A DNA stretch of 42,250 nucleotides from JAVBNT01 sp031551355 (GTDB lineage: Bacteria; Vulcanimicrobiota; CADAWZ01): the NCBI GenBank assembly GCA_031551355.1, contig JAVBNT010000046.1:1-42250 (forward strand). Reading direction: 5' to 3'. This document shows positions 30,926 through 38,950 of this stretch, one piece after another. Positions within the stretch are counted from its first letter, which is position 1; the number at the start of each line of letters is the position of its first letter. Position numbers and translations under genes: made by a program. The notes beneath the pieces are model-generated. The model had not been told where the DNA came from and made no database searches. It saw nothing but the letters and a program-made list of their open reading frames with translations.

Positions 30926-31855
30926 ATGAATTTTATTGGCAGTTTGATGAATGGTGCTTCCAGAATGAATATGCCGGGGCTTTCCAATTTATCCGGCGGC
31001 TTGAACATGAATATCTCAATGGGCCTTAATACCGGCGATTCATGTGGTCTTTCTTCTGATTTGTCTGACAAGTGGGGAGGAGGAAACTCATTATTATCGT
31101 CCCTAAACGGTGGTAACCAATCCTTTTCCGGAATGGGCTGCGGTATGGGTATGGTTCCGGGATTCGGCTCTTCCTGTAATGCTATGGGAAGTATGTTCGG
31201 CGGGATGATGCAGATGATGCAGCAGCAGCAGCAAATGATGCAAATGATGATGATGATGATGATGATGATGCAAATGATGCAGCAGCAGCAGTTTTCCGGT
31301 ATGGGAAATAATTGCTCTTCAGGCACCGGGGGAATAGGAAACTCCGGAACAGGTTCAGTGCCCGGAGCAGGGGGGGCTTCAGGTGCTCCTTCGTCATCCG
31401 CTGCTCCTTCGCAGAATTCTTCCATAGCACCGTCGCAGACAAATGAAGAAGCTATTAACAAACTTAAATCACTGGGGATGAGCAACTCCTCCATATCAAA
31501 AGTGAAGCAGCTCAAGCCTGAGATGCAGATAAAGGTTGCCCAGTTGTATGAATTTGCTAAAAGCAAAGGTATTAACTTTGATATAACCAGCGGTCTTAGA
31601 ACTTACGAGCAGCAGCAGAAGCTTTATCAGGAATCTTTGGCTAAAAAGGACAGTAGAGGCGGAAAAATGGGTGCTGCAAAGCCCGGCTCTTCAAGACATG
31701 AATCAGGTTTGGCTATTGATATCAGCGGTAACGAGTCTCAGAGAAAAATTCTAGGCGATTATTGGAAATCTATCGGCGGCACATGGGGCGGCGATTGGGG
31801 AGGTTCCGGTAGCAGCACAATCAAAGAAACCTGGCACTTTGATCTCCGTAAATAA
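30926..31855 (+). CDS. M15-type peptidase (VanY/CwlK-like) with Met/Gln-rich N-terminal region
   Basis: The C-terminal third is an M15 zinc peptidase: ITSGLRTYEQQQKLYQESL, the zinc motif SRHESGLAIDIS (His, then Asp six residues on), W.SIGGTWGGDWG, and ETWHFDL with the last zinc His. Such enzymes cut peptidoglycan stem peptides (D-Ala-D-Ala or L-Ala-D-Glu). The first 150 residues are Gly/Met/Asn-rich with a tract of consecutive methionines and glutamines, then a Ser/Pro/Ala linker. No cleavable signal peptide is visible. GGAG lies before ATG 30926. The gene is monocistronic with its own terminator. Self-lysis, predation or a tail-associated role are only possibilities. Confidence 0.8.
   Translation: MNFIGSLMNGASRMNMPGLSNLSGGLNMNISMGLNTGDSCGLSSDLSDKWGGGNSLLSSLNGGNQSFSGMGCGMGMVPGFGSSCNAMGSMFGGMMQMMQQQQQMMQMMMMMMMMMQMMQQQQFSGMGNNCSSGTGGIGNSGTGSVPGAGGASGAPSSSAAPSQNSSIAPSQTNEEAINKLKSLGMSNSSISKVKQLKPEMQIKVAQLYEFAKSKGINFDITSGLRTYEQQQKLYQESLAKKDSRGGKMGAAKPGSSRHESGLAIDISGNESQRKILGDYWKSIGGTWGGDWGGSGSSTIKETWHFDLRK
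31244..31270. repeat. Trinucleotide run (ATG)9 inside the M15 peptidase gene
   Basis: Nine uninterrupted ATG triplets encode nine methionines. They are flanked by CAG/CAA-type glutamine codon runs from about 31205 to 31291. Slipped-strand changes would alter length by whole codons and keep the frame. Confidence 0.9.
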
Positions 31856-31877
31856 TTTTTGTTTTAAATTATAGTTT

Positions 31878-31917
31878 AAACAGGCTGTCTGATTTTCAGA
31901 CAGTCTGTTTTTTTACA
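31878..31917 (+). terminator. Intrinsic terminator after the M15 peptidase gene
   Basis: AAACAGGCTGTCTGA (31878-31892) pairs with TCAGACAGTCTGTTT (31896-31910) with one mismatch and a very short loop, followed by T's. It lies 22 bases after the stop. Confidence 0.9.
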
Positions 31918-32003
31918 GGACAATTGCCGGATTCGGTTGAACTTGTTCTACGCTTTAAGTAAAGTTTTTTAGAAAGATAAAAGATTTGCCGGGGGTGTGC
32001 GCT

Positions 32004-33902
32004 TTGTTGGGAAAAAAAGTTTTTACTGAAATATGCTGCTCATTGGCAGTGATGATTGCCTCTGCTTTTGCTGCCTTTTGGCCTATACCTCCCGCCGATT
32101 TATGGTGGCAGCTTGCCGTGGGCAGATATATAACGCAGACCGGTGACGTTTTAAGGCAGAATATTTTTTCTTATACTGCTTCTACTTTCCCTATTCTGGA
32201 CCATGAATGGTTATGCGAACTGCTGTTTTTCAAACTTTATCAGCTGGGAGGCCTGTCTCTTTTATATGTTTTTAAATCGATAGTCATAGGTCTTGTTTTT
32301 CTGATTTTTTATAGACTTTGTCTGAGGCGCGGACTTGAACCTGTTCTATCGGCCATGTCTGTTATATTGTGTGCTTTTTTCGCGAATTTAGCTCTTTTTG
32401 GTGATGTCAGACCTTATCTGTTTACCTATCTTTTTTTAGCTGTTTTGCTGTATGTTCTTTACTCCTTTAGCATGGGAAACCGTAAAACAGTCTGGATTTT
32501 GCTGCCTTCGTTGCTGGTATGGCTTAATTGTCATGGTGGATATATGCTTTTTTTTGCATTAATAATTATCTACTTTTTATCGGATCTGGTTTCGGAGTTG
32601 TTGAACAGGAATAAGGAAAATAAATTGCCTTCCGGAATCAAAATAGTTTTTTCCAGAGAATTTTTATTTGATTTCTGGTTAAGGAACAAACAACTGGTAT
32701 TGGTCTTTTTTTGCGGTATCTTACTGCTGTTCATAAATCCATATGGGGCTAAACTGATTTTATATCCGTTTTCTTTTTCTTCCGATAGTTTCTATAAGGC
32801 AAACCTTATAGAGTGGGTAAAGCCGGATTTGCTTGGTAAAAACTTGAATTTTCTTATATTTTATGTGATTTTTCTTGTTTTAACTCTTATTTCCAGGCGT
32901 AAGGTGTTCGTTTTTGATTGGTTGCTTTTATTTTCTTTTTCTTATCTTGTGTTTTCTGCCGTAAGGCACATAACTATATTTGCAATGGCTCTTTCTCCTT
33001 TATTTGCAGTTATTGTCTGCAATTTCTTTTATATAGTTTTTAAACGTATAAAAAACGGCGGATATAGTTATTTACAGCCGGTACTTTCCATGTCGCTTTT
33101 TCTGACATTTTTTCTTATTTTGATTTTCAAAGTAAATTCTTTTACGATTACTAAACTGAGTATGGAGAGAACTCATTTTCCATACAACGGTATTAAGTTT
33201 ATTGAGATGAATAATCTGCCCGGAAACATATATCATCCTTATGGGTGGGGAGGGTATCTTATATGGAATTTGTATCCGCTAAACCATGAAGCCTATCGCG
33301 TTTTTATTGACGGCCGTGCAAATGTAGCTTACCCTGAAGAAATTTTCAGAGAATCGATTGTTCTCGATTTTGGAGCTGAGGGCTGGCAGGAGTATATGGA
33401 ACGCTATAATATAAATGTGGCGCTCTGCAGCAAGTATCATATGAGAAATGTTTACAAAGGTTCCAACCTCGTATCGAGAATATCCGAGAGCGGAAAATGG
33501 ACTTTGGTTTATGAGGACAGGGCCGAGTATGTTTTCATCAGAATAAATGATACGAATACCGCTTTACTGGAGAAGGCTTTGAAAGGTGAGCTTAAATATC
33601 CGGAAAGTTCTTTCAGGAATTCACTGACGGCATCTTCGCTGATTTCTGAGGATAAGCTGAAGGAGGCTCTTGAACTTCTTGCCCGCACCGTCTATTTAGA
33701 TGAGACGGATCCGGTTCCGCCTTTTTTAATGGCCTCAGTATTTTTTAAATTAAGTGATTTTGATTCGTGCAAAATAATGATTGATGAAAGTTTGCGCAGA
33801 GACCATTCATTTGTCGGAAGCTGGGAGTTGTTAAGTAGGCTCTATATATTGAAGGGGAATAATTCCGATGCTGAGAAGGCGTTGAAGAAAGCAAAAATGT
33901 AA
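32004..33902 (+). CDS. Polytopic membrane protein (GT-C-like) with C-terminal TPR-like repeats
   Basis: About ten transmembrane helices span residues 1-400. An early periplasmic loop reads ADLWWQLAVGRYITQTG, and NIFSYTAS with HEWLCEL follows, a pattern shared with GT-C-type putative glycosyltransferase or mannosyltransferase-like families. A soluble domain with NLPGNIYHPYGWGGYLIWNLYP and VFIDGRANVAYPEEIF follows, and the last 110 residues hold three TPR-like helix pairs. The function is likely envelope glycan or glycolipid assembly, as inference. The start is uncertain: TTG 32004 has GGGGG eight bases upstream, while TTG 31986 and GTG 31995 are alternatives. It is convergent with the ABC permease gene 10 bases away. 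Confidence 0.7.
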   Translation: MLGKKVFTEICCSLAVMIASAFAAFWPIPPADLWWQLAVGRYITQTGDVLRQNIFSYTASTFPILDHEWLCELLFFKLYQLGGLSLLYVFKSIVIGLVFLIFYRLCLRRGLEPVLSAMSVILCAFFANLALFGDVRPYLFTYLFLAVLLYVLYSFSMGNRKTVWILLPSLLVWLNCHGGYMLFFALIIIYFLSDLVSELLNRNKENKLPSGIKIVFSREFLFDFWLRNKQLVLVFFCGILLLFINPYGAKLILYPFSFSSDSFYKANLIEWVKPDLLGKNLNFLIFYVIFLVLTLISRRKVFVFDWLLLFSFSYLVFSAVRHITIFAMALSPLFAVIVCNFFYIVFKRIKNGGYSYLQPVLSMSLFLTFFLILIFKVNSFTITKLSMERTHFPYNGIKFIEMNNLPGNIYHPYGWGGYLIWNLYPLNHEAYRVFIDGRANVAYPEEIFRESIVLDFGAEGWQEYMERYNINVALCSKYHMRNVYKGSNLVSRISESGKWTLVYEDRAEYVFIRINDTNTALLEKALKGELKYPESSFRNSLTASSLISEDKLKEALELLARTVYLDETDPVPPFLMASVFFKLSDFDSCKIMIDESLRRDHSFVGSWELLSRLYILKGNNSDAEKALKKAKM

Positions 33903-33912
33903 CTCAATTTTT

Positions 33913-35862
33913 TCAATTCTGTTTAGCTGCCGGTTGTTTTCCGTCCGGTATAAAAAGTGTTGCCAGCAGGAATATGAAGGAAATTGCCGGGACATACCAG
34001 GGAAATTCTGAATTGAAAACTTTTGCGTTGCTGAGGATTGTCTGCGTCGCATTATATGTAAAATGTATTATCATCGCCGGTATGATCGATTTGCTTTTCA
34101 ACGTCCAGGCACCAAGTATTGTTCCTGTAAATGTAAGAGCCAGCAGATGATATACATTCAGGTGGAATACTGCAAATAAAAGACCCGTTATCAGGCACAG
34201 CCAGAAACCTTTTATATATTTTTCAAGTCCGCTCATTATGAACCCCCTGAAAAATATTTCCTCAAAAATTGCCGGGGTAAGCGCGACTACCAGTATTACA
34301 ATTATGCCTTCATTGAAAGTTTGAAATGTTACCAGATTTCCAAGCGCTTTGGTCAGGCTGTCAGGAATAGGAAGAAATGCACTTTGTATGCTACCGATGA
34401 AACTGCTGGCAATAATCGCGGCAAAACCGATGAGCGGCGCTATAATCATTGAGTAAAGCGGCGGCTTGTTTAAGCGGAAAACCTTTTTTAATGAAGCTTT
34501 GCTCCCTGCTATGAGTGCCGGAAGAAAGAGAAACAGGATTTGTGAGTAGACGAGACCCGTTTTAAGATTGTTTTCCTGTAGCTTGGAACCGATATGGACA
34601 TATAAAAGCAGTGAGACCGAGAACACTATTATGCTGTCAATTACGGTTATTTCCTTATTATTTTTTCTTTGTGTGATGATTTCACTGATGCCGCCAAAGG
34701 CAATATCCTCATTTTGGAATAACTTTCCCGTTGCCAAAAGAAGTATCACTGAATAAATCGCATTGGCCATAAATGCGACACTGAGTGACAAAAAGGTGTG
34801 ACTGCCCATGAGTATTGATTTAAGTGCCAAAGAAGTATTTATCACCGGAATGAGTTGCATGTAAATATTATTATTTGTATCACCGGACGTTGCCAGCAGC
34901 GGTATAAATGTCAAAAGTATTACCGGCATCGTATAAATGCTGGCCTCGATCTGATTTTTCGCCATAATTCCCAGACACAGCAGCAATGTGCTCATTAGTG
35001 TGACGAGGGGTAATATTATTACAAGGCACGACAGGAATGTGTCTGCGGACAGAGACAGGTTATTAAGTGCATTGGAGTGGCTGGATAAAAACGATAAGGT
35101 AAGTGCTATACTTGTAAAGTTTATTGTTGTGCTTATGATTGCGCTTGTCGTGACAACAGCGAGTTTGGCCAGCAGTATTTCCGTTCTTGTTATCGGTGTC
35201 AGCAGCAGCGTCTGAATTGTTTTTCTTTCTTTTTCCCCGGCGGTTATGTCAACGGCGACCTGAATCGTTCCTGTTAAAATAAACATTATCAGCAGAAAAG
35301 GAAGGATTTCTCCCAGCTGGCTGCCGGTTATTTTTTTGGCCGTTGCTTTATTTACGCTGGTAACGGTGATTGGCTCCAGGAAATCGGATGATAGTTTTTT
35401 GTCATCGAGGCGTCTGTAGACAAGTTCCTGTTTATAGTCTGAAAGTAATGAATTTACCCGTTGCAAAGCCACCATGGAGCGTTGGTTTGTAGATTCAAAA
35501 AACAGAGTGACAGAATAGTTATTTAGATCCGTTGCAAAAAAACCTTTATTATCATTTATTACAATTACAAGATTGCATTTTTCGGAAATATTTTCATCTT
35601 TAAAAGGCACCAGCTTTATTTGCGGTTCGTTTTTAAGCAGTTCTTCCATTTCCGGCAGTATTTTTTCATTTTTTATCGCAACAATACTTTTTGCTTTTTC
35701 AAGTTTTTGCTGTTTTGAGATCCCTATTTCTGCCGTATAAAGCAAAATTACCGGATATATTATCACCGGAAATATTATCAGCATGAATATAAGTCCGGTA
35801 TTTCTTCCCAGTTCAAGTAATTCTTTTAGGTATAGTGTTTTTATTCTGTTAAAATTGATCAT
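33913..35862 (-). CDS. ABC-2 permease fused to CPBP (CAAX) protease-like domain
   Basis: Residues 1-400 resemble NatB-type ABC-2 permeases: one N-terminal membrane helix, a large extracytoplasmic domain, then a cluster of helices containing TAGEKERKTIQTLLLTPITRTEIL, the ABC-2 coupling-region motif. The C-terminal 200 residues are a CPBP intramembrane protease-like domain with all three motifs: EEIFFRG, FAVFHLN and HFTYNA. Fusions of this kind are known in several phyla. The gene overlaps its ATPase partner by 14 bases, giving a transporter, perhaps for Na+ or a peptide/lipid. Whether the CPBP part cleaves anything is unknown. Confidence 0.88.
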   Translation of the reverse strand: MINFNRIKTLYLKELLELGRNTGLIFMLIIFPVIIYPVILLYTAEIGISKQQKLEKAKSIVAIKNEKILPEMEELLKNEPQIKLVPFKDENISEKCNLVIVINDNKGFFATDLNNYSVTLFFESTNQRSMVALQRVNSLLSDYKQELVYRRLDDKKLSSDFLEPITVTSVNKATAKKITGSQLGEILPFLLIMFILTGTIQVAVDITAGEKERKTIQTLLLTPITRTEILLAKLAVVTTSAIISTTINFTSIALTLSFLSSHSNALNNLSLSADTFLSCLVIILPLVTLMSTLLLCLGIMAKNQIEASIYTMPVILLTFIPLLATSGDTNNNIYMQLIPVINTSLALKSILMGSHTFLSLSVAFMANAIYSVILLLATGKLFQNEDIAFGGISEIITQRKNNKEITVIDSIIVFSVSLLLYVHIGSKLQENNLKTGLVYSQILFLFLPALIAGSKASLKKVFRLNKPPLYSMIIAPLIGFAAIIASSFIGSIQSAFLPIPDSLTKALGNLVTFQTFNEGIIVILVVALTPAIFEEIFFRGFIMSGLEKYIKGFWLCLITGLLFAVFHLNVYHLLALTFTGTILGAWTLKSKSIIPAMIIHFTYNATQTILSNAKVFNSEFPWYVPAISFIFLLATLFIPDGKQPAAKQN

Positions 35863-36607
35863 ATTTTATAAGCTTTAAAAAACAATCCGTAAGGTCTGAT
35901 GCCTGATTTCTTTCTATGACTTCGTTTAATGTTCCGCTCTCAATGAGTTCCCCGTTGTGGATCATTATTATTTTCTGACATATGCGTTCTATTTCTTCCA
36001 TATTGTGCGCGGAGTAAAGTATTGTTTTGCCTTCTTTTTCAGTCTCTTTTATCAGCCATAGAATATCTTTTCCGGTGAGTAAGTCAAGACCGTTTGTGGG
36101 CTCATCAAGAATGAGTATTTCCGGATTGTGTATCATTGATCTGGCGATTGAAACCTTTTGTTTTTCTCCGGTGGACAGATTTTTGCACAGTCTTTTCATT
36201 ATTTTTTGCATATTGAGCATCTTGGAAAGCTGCTGGATTCTGTTTTCGATGGAATCTCTGTCCATTCCATATAGGAGTGCGCTGTACCTTAGCATTTCTT
36301 CTGCCGTAAGGCGTTCATACAGTGAGGTGTCACTTGACAAAAACCCTATCCTTGCCCTGTTTTTTGCCGGGTTTTCGGAGTTGTTTATTCCCAAAACCTC
36401 AATACTTCCGGATGTTGGGCTTAAAAGTGCGGCAATTATTCTTAAAAGGGTTGTTTTTCCGGCTCCGTTAGGGCCTAAAACACCGATTATTTCACCTTTG
36501 TAACATGTGAATGAAACGTTTTTAAGGGCCTGAAATTCGCCCTTTTTGAAATCAAAAAATGTCTTGGATATGTTTTCTGCTTTTATGGTTGTTGCCGAAT
36601 CGGCCAT
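35849..36607 (-). CDS. ABC transporter ATP-binding subunit (NatA-like)
   Basis: A 252-residue ABC ATPase: Walker A GPNGAGKTT at about 45-53, the Q-loop region GFLSSDTSLYERLTAEE with Ser/Ser in place of the usual Gln-loop glutamine, signature LSTGEKQKVSIARSM, Walker B ILILDEPTNGLD and the H-loop His in ILYSAHNMEEIE. It pairs with the downstream permease/CPBP fusion. Its ATG starts one base after the mraZ stop, with GGAG inside the mraZ end, so translation is probably coupled to mraZ. Confidence 0.93.
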   Translation of the reverse strand: MADSATTIKAENISKTFFDFKKGEFQALKNVSFTCYKGEIIGVLGPNGAGKTTLLRIIAALLSPTSGSIEVLGINNSENPAKNRARIGFLSSDTSLYERLTAEEMLRYSALLYGMDRDSIENRIQQLSKMLNMQKIMKRLCKNLSTGEKQKVSIARSMIHNPEILILDEPTNGLDLLTGKDILWLIKETEKEGKTILYSAHNMEEIERICQKIIMIHNGELIESGTLNEVIERNQASDLTDCFLKLIKYDQF

Positions 36608-36608
36608 A

Positions 36609-37055
36609 TCAGACTCCGAGCTGTGTTATGTGCTGTATAAATTCTTCCGACATGGCTGATTCACCTTTGTAATCGTTGCTGCAGGTTTTTTCCCACATGT
36701 CGGCATCCCAGATTTCTATTTTATTGAATACACCTACAATTGCCGCCTTTTTTTTGAGCATTGCATGCTCGCGCAGTGAGGTTGGTATGGAAATTCGTCC
36801 CTGTGGATCTATCTGGCACTCTCTTGCTCCGGAACCGAAAAATCTTTGAAGGGAGCGTGCATAGATATTGGATATCGGCAGAGATTCGATTTTTTGAATA
36901 AGTTCATTCCATTTGCTTTCAGGATAGACCGTCAGGCATTTTTCGAGCCCTTTGACAAGATAGAAGCGTTCACCAAGACTTTCTTTAAGATCGTTGGGAA
37001 TTACGAGCCGCCCTTTTGAATCTATTGAATGAAAATATTCACCGGTTAATCTCAT
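36609..37055 (-). CDS. mraZ: Transcriptional regulator MraZ
   Basis: Two AbrB/SpoVT-type DNA-binding repeats are present: FHSIDSKGRLVIPNDLKESLG and, after a 55-residue spacer, CQIDPQGRISIPTSLREHA. This is the MraZ layout, and the length (148) is normal. MraZ forms a ring and binds tandem TGGG-type repeats upstream of its own operon, usually the first gene of the dcw division cluster. Here the genes that follow encode an ABC transporter, not rsmH/ftsL, so its usual genetic context is missing. A weak ribosome site precedes the ATG; MraZ boxes lie directly upstream. Confidence 0.96.
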   Translation of the reverse strand: MRLTGEYFHSIDSKGRLVIPNDLKESLGERFYLVKGLEKCLTVYPESKWNELIQKIESLPISNIYARSLQRFFGSGARECQIDPQGRISIPTSLREHAMLKKKAAIVGVFNKIEIWDADMWEKTCSNDYKGESAMSEEFIQHITQLGV

Positions 37056-37060
37056 TTGTT

Positions 37061-37105
37061 ACCACTTTTTTACACTTAAACCCATTTTTACCCACAATTT
37101 CTCCA
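37061..37105 (-). promoter_or_regulatory. MraZ-box-like tandem repeats upstream of mraZ
   Basis: Read on the minus strand, TGTGGAGAAAT, TGTGGGTAAAA and ATGGGTTTAAG follow one another, and a weaker TGG lies nearer the start. TGG(G/A) cores recur every 10-11 bases (plus-strand CCA at 37062, 37082, 37092 and 37103, with the 37072 unit degenerate). This is the helical-repeat arrangement bound by MraZ rings in other bacteria, so autoregulation of the operon is likely. Confidence 0.65.
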
Positions 37106-37165
37106 CATGGGTGGATAACTCCTTTTATATGTGTTTTGCAATATAGCGCAATTTAGATGTGTAAG

Positions 37166-37192
37166 GTAATATTCGTAATATTTGTAATATTT
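37166..37192. repeat. Three tandem 9-bp repeats GTAATATT(C/T)
   Basis: GTAATATTC, GTAATATTT and GTAATATTT follow without gaps in the divergent region between mraZ and the GAF/ATPase gene, about 63 bases before the latter's ATG. The arrangement suggests a protein-binding array or a bent AT-rich promoter element. Confidence 0.7.
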
Positions 37193-37255
37193 TCTGAAGG
37201 AAGCTGCAACTTTTTATAGAAGAACATCAAATAGCTAAAATAGAGAGGTGTTATA

Positions 37256-38725
37256 ATGCCGCCTACTGACTATCTTCAGGCCTTGTTGTCCGAACAAAGA
37301 AGGAAGCAACGCGAACTTTCACAGGCACAAACTACTCCCGCGCCGGCTGTTAAAAAGAATTTACCTGATTATATGTTGACCCCGTCACAGCTTAAGACAG
37401 CGGACGAACCGGCTAGTCAGCAGCTATTTACCCAGGATTTTTCAACACCGCCACCGCAGCAGCATATGCCGGTGGATGTTCCGGCTACCGAGGCTGTTAA
37501 TCGACCTGTAAAGGACGATAAGCTTGGTAATTTTTTAACTTTATTTTTCCTGCAGGATAATGTTGACGATGCTTTAGTCAATATTTTTACTACCGTAAAT
37601 TCGGTTTTTAAATTTGATTTTCTTGAATTGATGTTTCTGGATGAAGAGCAGGAGGTCGTGTTTCTTTTTGCGATCGATAGCGAAGGGTCTGTCCCCGGAG
37701 AGGATTTTATCACTTATAAGGATACTCCTCTGGCTGCTTTTTTGGGAGCCAGAAAAGCGGTATGCATACCGGATCTTGCTGCTAAAGAGGACTATATTTT
37801 TACGGATTTTATCTCTGAATACGGACTGACTTCAATGCTTCAGCTGCCTTGTGCCACCGCATTCGGTTTTATGGGTTTTTTAAATTTTTATTCTGCCGAC
37901 AGAGATGCGTTTACATTTGAAAATCAGGAATATGCCCAACTGTTTGCCAATTTGATGGCAGTTTTTCTTGAAAATATGAATATGAGGGAAAAACTGAGCT
38001 TGAATGTTTCGTCGACTCCGCCGCCAAGCAGAGCGGATCTTCAGCTTGCACGATATATTGAACATGAGCTTGAGCATCCGCTTGAGGAGCTTAAACAGCA
38101 TGCCATAAATCTGGGCAAGAAAAATCTTGGCAGACTGGCGCCGAAACAAAATGAGTTTCTTGATTTGATTTTGGCGATAGCTGATGAATCAAAGAAACGT
38201 ACTGAGCAGTTGCAGGAATATCTTTATGCCGTTTCAGGCAAGGTTGTTCCGGAGATTAAACGCCTTGAAGTTCTTAAGGTGTTTAGCGATGTACAGGCGG
38301 CTTTGCAGCCTCGTATGGAAGCTAAGACTGTTAGAATGCTCCTTGAAGCCGACAAGAAATTCCCTCCGATCCTTGCCGATCAGAAATTGCTTCGCAGAGT
38401 TCTTATTGCGATAATGGAAAATGCAATAGACATGACCAGAATAGGCGGGGTTTTCCGCTTAAGTGCTTATGATGACGGCAGGAAAGCCGAGATTGCTGTC
38501 TGTGATTTCGGGGTTGAGCCGATAGCAAAGGATGACTATGAAAATATCTTTACTCCTTTTGCATTTTTTGAACATACGCTGTCGTCAAAACATGGCAAGA
38601 TGTTTTTAAATTTACCGCTCGTAAAGATATACGTTGAACTTATGGGAGGAACGATATCGGTCGATTCTTCGAAAGAACACGGAACACTGTTTTCAATAAA
38701 GCTTCCGTTTGCCGGCAGTAATTAA
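37256..38725 (+). CDS. GAF-domain/histidine-kinase-like protein with atypical ATP lid
   Basis: Residues 1-90 are low-complexity Pro/Gln-rich. A GAF domain covers about 95-245 (FFLQDNVDDALVNIF... LQLPCATAFGFMGFLNFYS). A HisKA-like dimerisation helix has E-H-E-L-E-H-P-L with His270 where phosphorylated His is expected. An HATPase_c-like domain covers about 330-488 with the N box as AIMENAID, a D-x-G in CDFGV, and GTLFSIKLPF at the end. The G2 (GxGLGL) segment is degenerate, reading SSKHGKMFLNL. It may bind ATP weakly or act as a scaffold. No membrane segment, and no response regulator is adjacent. It is monocistronic with a strong terminator. Confidence 0.72.
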   Translation: MPPTDYLQALLSEQRRKQRELSQAQTTPAPAVKKNLPDYMLTPSQLKTADEPASQQLFTQDFSTPPPQQHMPVDVPATEAVNRPVKDDKLGNFLTLFFLQDNVDDALVNIFTTVNSVFKFDFLELMFLDEEQEVVFLFAIDSEGSVPGEDFITYKDTPLAAFLGARKAVCIPDLAAKEDYIFTDFISEYGLTSMLQLPCATAFGFMGFLNFYSADRDAFTFENQEYAQLFANLMAVFLENMNMREKLSLNVSSTPPPSRADLQLARYIEHELEHPLEELKQHAINLGKKNLGRLAPKQNEFLDLILAIADESKKRTEQLQEYLYAVSGKVVPEIKRLEVLKVFSDVQAALQPRMEAKTVRMLLEADKKFPPILADQKLLRRVLIAIMENAIDMTRIGGVFRLSAYDDGRKAEIAVCDFGVEPIAKDDYENIFTPFAFFEHTLSSKHGKMFLNLPLVKIYVELMGGTISVDSSKEHGTLFSIKLPFAGSN

Positions 38726-38752
38726 ACCGCTTAGAGATTTTGTATATAAAAG

Positions 38753-38790
38753 AAGATCCGTCCTGTAAACCTAACGGACGGATCTTTTGA
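38753..38790 (+). terminator. Intrinsic terminator after the GAF/ATPase gene
   Basis: AAGATCCGTCC (38753-38763) and GGACGGATCTT (38776-38786) form a perfect 11-bp stem with a 12-base loop, followed by TTGATTTTTT. It also has A-rich sequence on the other side and could act in both directions. Confidence 0.9.
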
Positions 38791-38823
38791 TTTTTTATTA
38801 ATATTTAATATATGGAAAAGCTC

Positions 38824-38899
38824 CTCACAGTCACAGAGAGAGGGGGAACACAGAGCTTTTTACAGGTATTTATCTCCGTGGCTCTGTGCACTCTGTGAG
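38824..38899. repeat. CACAGAG-type inverted repeat element
   Basis: CTCACAG-TCACAGAG (38824-38838) is the reverse complement, with a three-base gap, of CTCTGTGCACTCTGTGAG (38882-38899). The spacer is purine-rich. The arms carry the internal CACAGAG/CTCTGTG words typical of short dispersed repeats. It sits between the terminator above and the stop of the PfkB gene. Confidence 0.6.
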
Positions 38900-38950
38900 A
38901 AACAGAAATTAACCGGAGAAAGTCACTTTATATACCTTAAGATGTTAATA

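Noticed and set aside
30877..31566. Minus-strand frame with Ile/Cys-rich hydrophobic run opposite the M15 peptidase
   Set aside because: The run is the antisense of the ATG/CAG triplet repeats, so the apparent membrane segment is an artefact.
37061..37192. Direct repeats near mraZ as a replication origin
   Set aside because: There are no DnaA boxes or replication genes; MraZ boxes and a short tandem repeat account for the pattern.
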